Of a stretch of DNA of 11,480 nt, positions 1-11,480 are shown in pieces. The stretch comes from an uncultured Frankineae bacterium (GTDB lineage Bacteria > Actinomycetota > Actinomycetes > Mycobacteriales > SCTD01): NCBI GenBank assembly GCA_902805805.1, contig CADCUE010000119.1, forward strand, positions 1 to 11,480. The letters run 5' to 3'. How positions within the stretch are numbered: position 1 is the stretch's first letter; every line of letters starts with the position of its first letter. A model generated the notes under the pieces. That model ran no database searches and was not told the origin of the DNA. It was given only the letters and a program-made list of their open reading frames with translations. The position numbers and the translations under genes are program-made.

Positions 1-3
1 CCC

Positions 4-49
4 GACAGGGCGCGGCGCCTGTCCCACTGTGCGGGACGGCTGTCTCACT
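4..49. promoter_or_regulatory. Operator-like dyads and repeated half-sites upstream of the ilvB promoter
   Basis: Three overlapping symmetries are visible. GACAGG (4-9) pairs with CCTGTC (18-23). GTCCC (21-25) pairs with GGGAC (33-37) around a 7-base centre. TGTCCCACT (20-28) recurs as TGTCTCACT (41-49), an 8/9 match exactly 21 bp apart, which is two helical turns and therefore the same DNA face. All lie just upstream of the -35 hexamer at 54-59, a usual place for a regulator. The heptamer GTCTCAC also occurs, as a full palindrome, in front of leuB. In actinobacteria IclR-type regulators (LtbR of Corynebacterium, NdgR of Streptomyces) control leu/ilv genes. From memory the LtbR site has a TCCCACTAT-like core, which TCCCACTGT resembles. 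That identity is an inference. The dyad at 4-23 could instead belong to the end of an upstream gene outside the window. Confidence 0.45.
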
Positions 50-53
50 TCCC

Positions 54-82
54 TTGACTCCGGCTGCAGCGTGACGCACTGT
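54..82 (+). promoter_or_regulatory. ilvBNC promoter, predicted to give a leaderless mRNA
   Basis: A -35 hexamer TTGACT (54-59; 5/6 match to TTGACA) is followed after 17 bp by CACTGT (77-82), which keeps the A2 and T6 of the TANNNT -10 consensus. The expected start site, about 7 bases past the last T, is position 89, the first base of the GTG of the leader peptide. The strong -35 and optimal spacing support the call; the -10 is imperfect. Confidence 0.6.
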
Positions 83-88
83 GGTCCT

Positions 89-115
89 GTGCTCAGCCTC
101 CTCGTAGTTCCCTAG
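89..115 (+). CDS. Branched-chain leader peptide of the ilvBNC operon (8 codons)
   Basis: The reading frame GTG CTC AGC CTC CTC GTA GTT CCC TAG encodes MLSLLVVP. Five of its eight residues are leucine or valine, in the adjacent run Leu-Leu-Val-Val just before the stop. The frame sits between a promoter and a Rho-independent terminator that precedes ilvB, the arrangement of a transcription attenuator in which ribosome stalling at branched-chain codons reports tRNA charging. GTA and GTT are uncommon valine codons in this GC-rich genome, where neighbouring genes use almost only GTC and GTG, which may sharpen the sensing. There is no Shine-Dalgarno sequence, and the predicted transcription start coincides with the GTG, so translation is probably leaderless. 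Short peptides of this kind are known upstream of ilvB in other actinobacteria, but I do not recognise this sequence. A chance ORF of eight codons is possible, yet this composition in this position makes that unlikely. Confidence 0.7.
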   Translation: MLSLLVVP

Positions 116-141
116 CGCGCCTGCCGCCCCGGCAGTCGCGC
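115..141 (+). promoter_or_regulatory. Pre-terminator hairpin of the ilv leader RNA
   Basis: CTGCCG (121-126) pairs with CGGCAG (130-135) over a CCC loop. After one C-T mismatch, GCGCG (115-119) pairs with CGCGC (137-141), giving 11 pairs in all. The stem begins at the last base of the leader stop codon, so a ribosome stalled on the Leu/Val codons would cover its 5' side, while one that has released would let it form. It is therefore the likely first hairpin of the attenuator, acting as a pause or switch. I could not find a convincing antiterminator that uses its 3' arm: only GGCA (131-134) with TGCC (153-156). Confidence 0.55.
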
Positions 142-143
142 TC

Positions 144-179
144 ACCCCTCCGTGCCCCGGGCACGAGGGGTCTTTTTTT
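144..179 (+). terminator. Rho-independent attenuator in front of ilvB
   Basis: ACCCCT (144-149) pairs with AGGGGT (166-171). After one bulged C at 150, CGTGCC (151-156) pairs with GGCACG (160-165) over a CCG loop. The 12-bp stem is followed by CTTTTTTT, with seven T at 173-179. T tracts are rare in such DNA, so this is a strong terminator signal. It lies 29 bases after the leader peptide stop and 38 bases before the ilvB start, inside the ilv 5' leader and not at the end of a gene. That position argues for conditional termination of the ilvBNC transcript. Confidence 0.85.
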
Positions 180-217
180 GCCCAGACGCCAGCCATCACG
201 CCGGAGGAAGACCGCAG

Positions 218-1963
218 ATGTCCGAGAGCCTCACCGGAGCCCAGTCGCTCGTGCGCTCGCTCGAGAGCGCCGGTGCGGAGGTCGTCTTCGGCATCCCCGG
301 CGGAGCGATCCTGCCGGCGTACGACCCGCTGTTCGACAGCCGGAAGCTGCGCCACATCCTCGTCCGCCACGAGCAGGGCGGCGGGCACGCCGCCACCGGC
401 TACGCCCAGGCGACCGGCAAGGTCGGCGTGACGATGGCGACGAGCGGTCCGGGCGCGACCAACCTCGTCACCCCCATCGCGGACGCCTACATGGACAGCG
501 TGCCGCTCGTCGCGGTCACCGGGCAGGTCCCGAGCGCGGCCATCGGCACGGACGCCTTCCAGGAGGCCGACATCGTCGGCATCACGATGCCGATCACCAA
601 GCACAACTTCCTCGTGCAGTCGGTCGACGACATCCCGCGCACCATCGCCGAGGCGTTCCACCTCGCCAGCACCGGCCGGCCGGGCCCCGTGCTCGTCGAC
701 CTGCCCAAGGACGTGCTGCAGGCCAAGGGGCGCTTCGCCTGGCCGCCGGTGCTCGACCTGCCGGGCTACCACCCGACGACCCGCCCGCACGCCAAGCAGA
801 TCCGCGAGGCAGCGCGCCTGATCGCGAGCGCGAAGCGACCGGTGCTCTACGTCGGCGGCGGCGTCCTCAAGGCCCGCGCCGCTGCCGAGCTGCGGGTGCT
901 GGCCGAGCTGACCGGCATCCCGGTCGTGACCACGCTGATGGCCCGCGGGGCGTTCCCGGACAGCCACGCGCAGCACCTCGGCATGCCGGGCATGCACGGC
1001 AACGTCGCCGCCGTCGCCGCGCTGCAGAAGAGCGACCTGCTCATCTGCCTCGGGGCGCGCTTCGACGACCGGGTCACCGGCAAGCTGGACACCTTCGCGC
1101 CGGGCGCCACCGTGATCCACGCCGACATCGACCCGGCCGAGATCGGCAAGAACCGGACCGCGGACGTGCCGATCGTCGGGGACTGCCGCGAGACGATCGC
1201 CGAGCTGGTGCCGGCCGTGCAGGAGCTCTACCGCGCCGGCTCGCGCGCCGACCTCACCGGCTGGTGGAAGACGCTCGACGGCTGGCGCACCACCTACCCG
1301 CTGGGCTACGAGGAGCCGAGCGACGGCTCCCTCGCACCGCAGCACGTCATCACCCGGCTCGGCCAGATCGCCGGGTCCGAGGCGGTCTACGTCAGCGGCG
1401 TCGGGCAGCACCAGATGTTCGCGAGCCAGTTCATCACCTACGAGCACCCCTACACCTGGCTCAACTCCGGCGGGCTCGGCACGATGGGCTACGCCGTCCC
1501 CGCCGCCATGGGCGCCAAGGTGGGCCGGCCGGACGCCACCGTGTGGGCGATCGACGGTGACGGCTGCTTCCAGATGACCAACCAGGAGCTCGTCACCTGC
1601 GCCATCGAGGGCATCCCGATCAAGGTGGCCATCATCAACAACGGCAACCTCGGCATGGTCCGGCAGTGGCAGACCCTGTTCTACGAGGGCCGCTACTCCA
1701 ACACCAACCTGCAGTCCAAGCGCGTCCCCGACTTCGTCAAGCTCGCCGACGCCATGGGCTGCGTGGGACTGCGCTGCGACAGCGCGGCCGACGTCGACGC
1801 GACGATCGAGAAGGCGATGGCCGTCGACGACATGCCGGTGGTCGTGGACTTCGTCGTCGGGCAGGACGCCATGGTCTGGCCGATGGTGCCGGCCGGCACG
1901 AGCAACGACGAGATCCTCGCCGCCCGCGACACGCGACCGGTCTGGGACGCCAACGACGTCTGA
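218..1963 (+). CDS. ilvB: Acetolactate synthase (acetohydroxyacid synthase), large catalytic subunit
   Basis: A 581-residue ThDP enzyme that condenses two pyruvates to 2-acetolactate, or pyruvate with 2-ketobutyrate to 2-aceto-2-hydroxybutyrate: the first common step of valine, leucine and isoleucine synthesis (EC 2.2.1.6), in the cytoplasm. The N-terminal ThDP-binding domain has the IPGG loop (26-29) and the catalytic glutamate E52 in [17 protein letters not shown] is at 76-82. The middle FAD-binding domain has YVGGG (211-215) and [10 protein letters not shown] (279-288). The C-terminal PP domain has the ThDP/Mg motif GDG (447-449) ending in NNGNLGM (474-480). Length is normal for the family. 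The ATG at 218 was chosen because GGAGGAAG (203-210) lies 7 bases upstream and the homologous N terminus begins there; an in-frame ATG at 152 lies inside the terminator hairpin. It is the first gene of ilvBNC, with ilvN 69 bp downstream. The leader peptide and attenuator point to control by branched-chain tRNA charging. Confidence 0.97.
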   Translation: MSESLTGAQSLVRSLESAGAEVVFGIPGGAILPAYDPLFDSRKLRHILVRHEQGGGHAATGYAQATGKVGVTMATSGPGATNLVTPIADAYMDSVPLVAVTGQVPSAAIGTDAFQEADIVGITMPITKHNFLVQSVDDIPRTIAEAFHLASTGRPGPVLVDLPKDVLQAKGRFAWPPVLDLPGYHPTTRPHAKQIREAARLIASAKRPVLYVGGGVLKARAAAELRVLAELTGIPVVTTLMARGAFPDSHAQHLGMPGMHGNVAAVAALQKSDLLICLGARFDDRVTGKLDTFAPGATVIHADIDPAEIGKNRTADVPIVGDCRETIAELVPAVQELYRAGSRADLTGWWKTLDGWRTTYPLGYEEPSDGSLAPQHVITRLGQIAGSEAVYVSGVGQHQMFASQFITYEHPYTWLNSGGLGTMGYAVPAAMGAKVGRPDATVWAIDGDGCFQMTNQELVTCAIEGIPIKVAIINNGNLGMVRQWQTLFYEGRYSNTNLQSKRVPDFVKLADAMGCVGLRCDSAADVDATIEKAMAVDDMPVVVDFVVGQDAMVWPMVPAGTSNDEILAARDTRPVWDANDV

Positions 1964-2032
1964 GCGCTGACGTCCCCGCGCCGTCCGCACGACCCGTCCG
2001 CCCCTTCCTCCTACGACCCCCAGGACGCCCTC

Positions 2033-2557
2033 ATGGCCACCACCCGCCACACGCTGTCGGTCCTCGTCGAGGACAAGCCGGGTGTGCTCGCCCGCGTCGC
2101 GTCGCTGTTCAGCCGGCGCGGCTTCAACATCGAGTCCCTGGCCGTCGGGCCGACCGAGCACTCCACGGTCAGCCGCATGACCATCGTCGTCTCGGTCGAG
2201 GACTCGCCCCTCGAGCAGGTCACCAAGCAGCTGAACAAGCTGGTCAACGTGCTGAAGATCGTGGAGCTCGATCCCGCGTCGAGCGTGCAGCGCGAGCTGC
2301 TGCTGGTGAAGGTCAAGGCCGACCTCACGAGCCGCAGCCACGTCCTCGAGACCGTGCAGCTGTTCCGCGCCAAGGTCGTCGACGTCGCCGCGGACGCCGT
2401 CACCATCGAGGCCACCGGCACGACCGACAAGCTCGCCGCCCTGATCAAGGTGCTCGAGCCGTTCGGCATCCGCGAGCTCGTCCAGTCCGGCATGGTCGCC
2501 GTCGCCCGCGGATCCCGGTCGATGACCGGCGCCGAGCCGCGCCTGCGCAGCGCCTCC

Positions 2558-2560
<3 letters not shown>
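2033..2560 (+). CDS. ilvN: Acetolactate synthase, small regulatory subunit
   Basis: A 175-residue regulatory partner of IlvB that stimulates catalysis and confers feedback inhibition by valine. The N-terminal ACT domain (about 5-78) is clear: LSVLVEDKPGVLARVASLF, then RRGFNIESL (28-36). Aligned by eye with E. coli IlvH, the valine-site residues G14 and N29 correspond to G17 and N32 here, so the effector site looks intact. The second, ferredoxin-like domain (about 85-160) starts at REL(L)LVKVKA and ends with a VQSGMVAVARG motif. The ATG is preceded by AGGA (2022-2025) at 7 bases. The stop codon TAG is the first element of the GC-rich repeat cluster that fills the gap to ilvC, so the 3' end of the gene may have been shaped by that repeat. 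Same strand and operon as ilvB and ilvC. Confidence 0.96.
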
Positions 2561-3700
<1,140 letters not shown>

Positions 3701-3712
3701 TCCCGTCACCGA

Positions 3713-3753
3713 CGACGGCCCGGTCCGCCCCTGAGGGGGTGGCCGGGCCGTCG
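3713..3753. terminator. Bidirectional hairpin terminator between ilvC and the convergent peptidase gene
   Basis: CGACGGCCCGG (3713-3723) pairs perfectly with CCGGGCCGTCG (3743-3753). After one bulged T, an inner stem of about 7 pairs (3725-3731 with 3736-3742, one G-T) closes on a TGAG loop. With some 18 pairs it is the most stable fold I see in the window. It lies 12 bp after the ilvC stop and 19 bp from the peptidase stop on the other strand. There is no T tract on either strand, as is common for actinobacterial terminators, so termination is inferred from stability and position. Confidence 0.75.
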
Positions 3754-3772
3754 CCGTCCGCTGGTCCGCAGG

Positions 3773-6133
3773 TCAGGCCGGCGGGCCGAACCAGCCTGCT
3801 GCGTCGACGACCAGACCCACCGTCCCGGCGGCGTTGCGCAGGCGGACCGCTGCGCCGCCGAGCTTGGCGATGACCAGGCCGGCCGACGTCGACCCGGGCT
3901 CGAGGTTGAGGTGCGAGACCCGCGGCACGGCCGGCGCCGTGCCGGGGTAGACCCGCACGTCCGTGCGTGCCGTCGCCCCGACGCCCGTGACGTTGAGGAC
4001 GACGGCGCCGGCCCGTCGCGGGACCGTCGTGGCGCCACCGGTGCTCAGGACCGCTGCCGAGCCGGGCCCGAGGCGGGTCGCCGCACCCGCCGGGGTGCCG
4101 AGCCGGATCCGCGTGTCGAGCACCCGGCGCGGGGTCACCGCCCGGAACAGGTCGCCGCCGGTGCCGGGGGCGTAGTAGCCCGCGACGTCGGCCAGCAGGT
4201 GCGTGCTCCCGCCGCCGCTGCGCAGCCGCACGGTGCCGTCGCGACCGACGCGGACGATCACGAGGTTGGGGACAGGCGCAGGTGACGCGGCGTTGAGGCT
4301 GCTGACCTGCGGCACGACCGACGGGTCGCCCCCGCCGGGGTAGGCACGCACGTCGAGCGACGCGGTGGCGCCGACCGCGGTGACCGTCAGCGCGACGGCG
4401 GTGGCCCCGACGGGCACGGCCGCGGTGCCGGTGACGGGCAGGTCGAGCGTGCCGCCCGGCCCCACAGCGGTCCCGCCCAGCCCCGAGCGGGTGTCGAGGA
4501 CCCGGACCGGGTCGACCGCCCGGAAGCTGGTGGCGGCGCCCGGGGCGTACCACCCGGCGAGATCCGCCAGCAGGTGCACGGAGCCGCTGCTGTTGCGCAG
4601 CCGTACGCGCCCGAGGTTGCCGACGGGCACGGTGACGAGGTTGGCGCGGGTGACGCCGAGGCGGAGGTTGAGGTTCGAGACGCCGGGGGCCGGGCCCGTC
4701 GTCACCGGAGTCGGGTAGACGCGGACGTCGGTCCGCTCCGTGGCAGCGACCCCGGTGACGTTGAGGACCACGGCCGTGGCGCCCGCCGGTACGCCGGCAG
4801 CGCCGGCCACCTGGAGGTCGAGGCTTCGGCCTGGACCGACCGCGCCGCGGGGCGCACCCCTGCCGACGCGGGTGTCCAGCAGCCGCACGGGACCGACCGG
4901 GGTGAAGCGCGAGCCGGTCAGCGCCGGCACGGCGTAGCCGAGGTCGGCCAGCATGCCCAGGGCGACCTGCCCGGGGGAGAGGTGGGCCTCGCCGGCGGCG
5001 AGGTAGGGGGTCATGAGGGCCTGCGGGCTGCTGCGGGGATGGCTGCGCTCGTCCAGGTGGGTGTACGACGAGCCCTCGACGAAGGGGCTCTCACCCCGCG
5101 CGCAGGGCCGCTGCGGGCCCTGCTCGCCGCAGGTGCCCGGCGCGTGCAGGCGCACCTTGCCGCCGGCGGCGGTGAGCGCCGTCTGCCCCGACCAGTAGAG
5201 GTGCCCGCCGGTCAGGGCCGTCCGCAGCGCCGCGGAGCCGTCCGGCAGGGCGAGCAGCGGGGTGCCCCCCGTCCCGGCCTGGACGGCGCTCGTGGCGTAG
5301 GTGAACTGGTCGAACGAGACGCCGCTGCGCACGCCCGTGCTGCCGTTGAGCCCGGTCAGCCCGACCGTGGCCCGGCCGCCGTCGAGCCTCGCCATCCCGG
5401 TGAGGCCCAGTCCGTGGGCGATCTCGTGCAGGACGACGGTCCGGAAGTCGATCTGGTTCGCGGCCGGTCGGCCGTCGGTCCCCAGGTAGAGCCCGGCGGC
5501 GTTCGGGTTGAACTCCGCCTCGATGTCGGGGTTGCGCTGCGCGCCCCGCGGCGGCAGCGCGTCGCGGCCGGTCCGCGCGTTGAACAGCGCGACGGGCTCG
5601 AAGACGTCGTCGCGCACCTCCGCGGCGGTCGGTGCCCGGCCGGCCGGCGTCACCGTGGTGCCCTCGTTGCGCAGGAAGTCGTAGGGGCCGGCGCCGCCGA
5701 GGACCCCGGGGCCGAGGCTGCGCGCCGTGGCCTCGATCTCGATCGGCACGGGCGAGTCGATGCTGCGCTCCCAGACGTCCGCAGCAGCCCGGAAGGCCGC
5801 TCGAGCCTGGGGTGACCAGGCGTTGCCCGGGGTGTCGACGAAGCGCAGGTCGATCCGGGACACGGGGGCCGCCGTCAGCGCCGCCGTGACCGACGGGGCG
5901 GGCACCGCGAGCGAGCGCAGCGCCGCCGTGCGGACGCTGCTGCGGCGGGTCTGGCCGTGCGGCAGGTCCTCGGCGTCACCGGTCGACGCCACGAGGGCGG
6001 CGCGCAGGCTGACCGCCGGCCTGCCCGCGTCCGCGGCGCTCGCCCCGGCCGCCGGCACGAGCAGGGCGGCGACCGGCAGGACCGCCGCCAGGACGGTCAG
6101 GAGGGCGCGCGGCCGGGCCAGGCTGGTGCGCAC
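3773..6133 (-). CDS. Secreted HExxH metallopeptidase-like protein with three C-terminal beta repeats
   Basis: 786 residues from a GTG start. The N terminus is a clear Sec signal: MRTSLARPR, a hydrophobic core (11-29), and an AxA site (31-33) giving cleavage before A34. An in-frame ATG 13 codons upstream (6172) has no ribosome site, whereas the GTG has GGAG (6139-6142) at 5 bases. A gluzincin/metzincin-like domain (about 90-405) has HEIAH at 236-240 within HEIAHGLGLTGM, and ends in LMTPY (373-377) and HLSPGQ...LADLGY (384-400), a Met-turn-like and closing pattern seen in bacterial secreted metallopeptidases. The position of a metzincin third ligand (HExxHxxGxxH/D) is G246, so that ligand is not where expected. 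C335 and C344 could form a disulfide. The C-terminal half is three repeats with the LLDTR/VLDTR...VVLNVT...DVRVYP...LLADLAGWY pattern, common in exported actinobacterial proteins and probably for binding the cell surface or a polymer. No biosynthetic link to the neighbours: it interrupts the ilvC-serA order on the opposite strand. Substrate unknown. Confidence 0.85.
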   Translation of the reverse strand: MRTSLARPRALLTVLAAVLPVAALLVPAAGASAADAGRPAVSLRAALVASTGDAEDLPHGQTRRSSVRTAALRSLAVPAPSVTAALTAAPVSRIDLRFVDTPGNAWSPQARAAFRAAADVWERSIDSPVPIEIEATARSLGPGVLGGAGPYDFLRNEGTTVTPAGRAPTAAEVRDDVFEPVALFNARTGRDALPPRGAQRNPDIEAEFNPNAAGLYLGTDGRPAANQIDFRTVVLHEIAHGLGLTGMARLDGGRATVGLTGLNGSTGVRSGVSFDQFTYATSAVQAGTGGTPLLALPDGSAALRTALTGGHLYWSGQTALTAAGGKVRLHAPGTCGEQGPQRPCARGESPFVEGSSYTHLDERSHPRSSPQALMTPYLAAGEAHLSPGQVALGMLADLGYAVPALTGSRFTPVGPVRLLDTRVGRGAPRGAVGPGRSLDLQVAGAAGVPAGATAVVLNVTGVAATERTDVRVYPTPVTTGPAPGVSNLNLRLGVTRANLVTVPVGNLGRVRLRNSSGSVHLLADLAGWYAPGAATSFRAVDPVRVLDTRSGLGGTAVGPGGTLDLPVTGTAAVPVGATAVALTVTAVGATASLDVRAYPGGGDPSVVPQVSSLNAASPAPVPNLVIVRVGRDGTVRLRSGGGSTHLLADVAGYYAPGTGGDLFRAVTPRRVLDTRIRLGTPAGAATRLGPGSAAVLSTGGATTVPRRAGAVVLNVTGVGATARTDVRVYPGTAPAVPRVSHLNLEPGSTSAGLVIAKLGGAAVRLRNAAGTVGLVVDAAGWFGPPA
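3782..4909 (-). repeat. Three tandem ~120-residue LDTR...AGWY repeats in the metallopeptidase gene
   Basis: Repeat 1 covers residues 409-531 (4541-4909), repeat 2 residues 537-656 (4166-4525) and repeat 3 residues 662-784 (3782-4150). Each opens with F/R-x-V-x-P-x-R-x-LDTR, continues with GPG...L, VPxGAxAVVLNVTGV, a TDVRVYP strand, a VSNLNL-type segment, and closes with RVRLRN...LLADxAGWYAPG. Repeat 2 is the most divergent: it has ALTVTAV for VLNVTGV and SLDVRAYP for TDVRVYP. Repeat 3 ends AAGWFGPP just before the stop. The regular spacing suggests internal duplication; the family is recognisable but I cannot name a Pfam entry with certainty. Confidence 0.85.
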
Positions 6134-6309
6134 ACGGACTCCAAGGGGGCGGGAGCAAGGGTCTCTCGGCATCCTGACAGGTCGCCACGTTGTGTGCCGC
6201 CCTCAGCACGAAGCGTGCAGCACACGGGCCGCCTGCTCGTCCCGTTAGTCTCGCTGCTCGACCGTCCGCCTCCCCGCCGGACGCCCGTCGACCGCTCCGG
6301 AGAGGGACC
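6134..6309. promoter_or_regulatory. Divergent spacer between the peptidase gene and serA
   Basis: The spacer must hold promoters for both directions. For serA a possible -10 is TAGTCT (6246-6251), giving a start near 6258 and a 5' leader of about 50 bases; no good -35 precedes it. Two inverted repeats are seen: GTGTGC (6192-6197) with GCACAC (6220-6225), and inside it GCACG (6206-6210) with CGTGC (6214-6218) around AAG. They could be a regulator site or a short stem. No convincing promoter was found for the - strand gene. The ribosome site of serA is GGAGAGGGA (6299-6307). No leader peptide or RNA element was recognised here. Confidence 0.4.
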
Positions 6310-10648
<4,339 letters not shown>

Positions 10649-10679
10649 GGTGAGACCGCCGTCTCACCGCCGCTACGCT
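10649..10679 (+). promoter_or_regulatory. leuB promoter with a palindromic operator over the -35
   Basis: GGTGAGAC (10649-10656) and GTCTCACC (10661-10668) form a perfect 8-bp dyad around CGCC, starting at the base after the leuA stop. A -35-like GTGAGA (10650-10655, 4/6) is followed after 18 bp by TACGCT (10674-10679), a TANNNT -10. The start site would be at about 10686-10688, that is at or within two bases of the leuB ATG. The dyad therefore covers the -35 and part of the spacer, as a repressor operator would. It shares GTCTCAC with 42-48 upstream of ilvB. The same dyad in RNA would be an 8-bp hairpin, but no T tract follows. Confidence 0.55.
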
Positions 10680-10687
10680 CGCCTGCC

Positions 10688-11480
10688 ATGAGCACCCGGC
10701 TGGCGGTCATCGGTGGCGACGGCATCGGGCCGGAGGTGGTCGCCGTCGGGCTCTCGGTGCTCGACGCCGTGCTGCCCGGGGTCGACCGCACCGAGTACGA
10801 CCTGGGCGCGCGCGCCTACGCGCGCACGGGCGAGACGCTGCCCGACAGCGTCCTCGAGGAGCTGCGCGGTCACGACGCGATCCTGCTCGGGGCCATCGGC
10901 GACCCGAGCGTGCCGCCCGGCGTGCTCGAGCGCGGGCTGCTGCTGCGCCTGCGCTTCGCGCTCGACCACTTCGTCAACCTGCGCCCGGTGCGCCTGTTCC
11001 CCGGCGTCCAGGGACCTCTCGGCGACCGGTCCGTCGATCTGGTGGTCGTCCGCGAGGGCACCGAGGGGCCGTACGTCGGCAACGGCGGGCGCTTCCGCGC
11101 CGGGACGGCGCAGGAGGTCGCGACGGAGGTCAGCCTCAACACGGCGCACGGCGTCGAGCGCGTGGTCCGCGACGCGTTCGGCCGGGCGCAGGCCCGCGAG
11201 CGCAAGCACCTCACCCTGGTCCACAAGACCAACGTCCTCGTGCACGCCGGCGGGCTGTGGCAGCGCGTCTTCGACGCGGTCGCGACCGAGTTCCCCGACG
11301 TCACGACCGACTACGCGCACGTCGACGCGGCGTCCATGTTCTTCGTGACGCAGCCGGAGCGCTTCGACGTCGTCGTCACGGACAACCTGTTCGGCGACAT
11401 CCTCACCGACATCGGCGCGGCGATCGCCGGCGGCATCGGGCTGGCCGCCAGCGGCAACATCGACGCCACGCGGACCTCTC
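10688..11480 (+). CDS. leuB: 3-isopropylmalate dehydrogenase (5' part, cut by the window end)
   Basis: 264 codons are present with no stop; family members have about 340-350 residues, so roughly the last 80 are missing. It oxidises and decarboxylates 3-isopropylmalate to 2-ketoisocaproate with NAD in the cytoplasm (EC 1.1.1.85). The N terminus [17 protein letters not shown] is characteristic of the family. Substrate residues are in [20 protein letters not shown] (R89, R99) and [12 protein letters not shown] (R122). The catalytic lysine is K180 in LVHKTNVL. Metal ligands are D213 (HVDAAS), D237 and D241 ([11 protein letters not shown]). The [12 protein letters not shown] and VREGTEGPY blocks are those of actinobacterial LeuB and not of isocitrate or tartrate dehydrogenases. 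There is no Shine-Dalgarno before the ATG; a -10 ends 8 bases upstream, so translation is probably leaderless from its own promoter, in addition to any read-through from leuA. Confidence 0.95.
   Translation, partial: MSTRLAVIGGDGIGPEVVAVGLSVLDAVLPGVDRTEYDLGARAYARTGETLPDSVLEELRGHDAILLGAIGDPSVPPGVLERGLLLRLRFALDHFVNLRPVRLFPGVQGPLGDRSVDLVVVREGTEGPYVGNGGRFRAGTAQEVATEVSLNTAHGVERVVRDAFGRAQARERKHLTLVHKTNVLVHAGGLWQRVFDAVATEFPDVTTDYAHVDAASMFFVTQPERFDVVVTDNLFGDILTDIGAAIAGGIGLAASGNIDATRTS

Noticed and set aside
152..217. In-frame extension of ilvB to an ATG at 152
   Set aside because: The ATG lies inside the attenuator stem and has no ribosome site; ATG 218 has GGAGGAAG at 7 bases and gives the normal N terminus.
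1..217. T-box or metabolite riboswitch in the ilv leader
   Set aside because: No T-box AGGGTGGNACCGCG-type motif and no room for the specifier stem; the short Leu/Val ORF plus terminator explains the region better.
4574..5815. Open frame of 413 codons on the + strand over the peptidase gene
   Set aside because: Low-complexity Ala/Gly/Arg/Val composition typical of the antisense of GC-rich coding DNA; the - strand frame has a signal peptide, motifs and repeats.
6134..6172. Metallopeptidase start at the ATG 13 codons upstream
   Set aside because: No ribosome site precedes it, and it would add a non-signal sequence before the signal peptide; GTG 6133 has GGAG at 5 bases.
3701..6309. Mobile-element insertion carrying the peptidase gene
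   Set aside because: No transposase, terminal inverted repeats, target duplication or tRNA site is visible at either edge; only the orientation and unrelated role suggest gain.
10649..10668. The dyad after leuA as a Rho-independent terminator
   Set aside because: Short 8-bp stem, no T tract, and it overlaps a plausible promoter 20 bp before leuB; operator is the better reading, though a weak terminator is not excluded.

Overview
This is a chromosomal segment from a very GC-rich actinobacterium (class Actinomycetia). The evidence is third-position G/C in every frame, GGAG-type ribosome sites, GTG starts, promoters of the TANNNT type with short or absent 5' leaders, and actinobacterial-type IlvB, SerA, LeuA and LeuB proteins. 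I cannot fix the genus. The window is a branched-chain amino acid and serine locus: ilvB-ilvN-ilvC, serA, an alpha/beta hydrolase gene, leuA, and the start of leuB, all on the + strand. One foreign-looking gene lies on the - strand between ilvC and serA.

Layout. Positions 1-217 are a control region with operator-like dyads, a promoter, an 8-codon Leu/Val-rich leader peptide that appears to start at the first base of the mRNA, and a Rho-independent attenuator with a seven-T tract. ilvB (218-1963), ilvN (2033-2560) and ilvC (2699-3700) follow. The ilvN-ilvC gap carries four copies of a GC-rich hairpin repeat. A long GC hairpin (3713-3753) separates ilvC from a convergent gene for a secreted HExxH metallopeptidase with three C-terminal beta-type repeats (3773-6133, - strand). 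A 176-bp divergent spacer leads to serA (6310-7914), whose stop overlaps the start of an alpha/beta hydrolase gene (7911-8771). Next come a second leaderless leader peptide with four Leu codons (8814-8864), an 11-bp hairpin without a U tract, and leuA (8930-10648). A perfect 8-bp dyad overlapping the -35 of a near-leaderless promoter precedes leuB (10688 to the window end, truncated).

How it works together. IlvBN makes acetolactate or acetohydroxybutyrate and IlvC reduces and isomerises it. LeuA and LeuB take the valine precursor 2-ketoisovalerate towards leucine; ilvD and leuCD are not in this window. SerA starts serine synthesis from 3-phosphoglycerate. The most interesting content is regulatory. 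The ilv and leu operons each seem to carry a leaderless peptide sensor of branched-chain aminoacyl-tRNA with the same spacing from -10 to start codon, but different downstream logic: a terminator for ilv, and a hairpin that may act on translation for leu. A shared GTCTCAC-type motif occurs upstream of ilvB and leuB.
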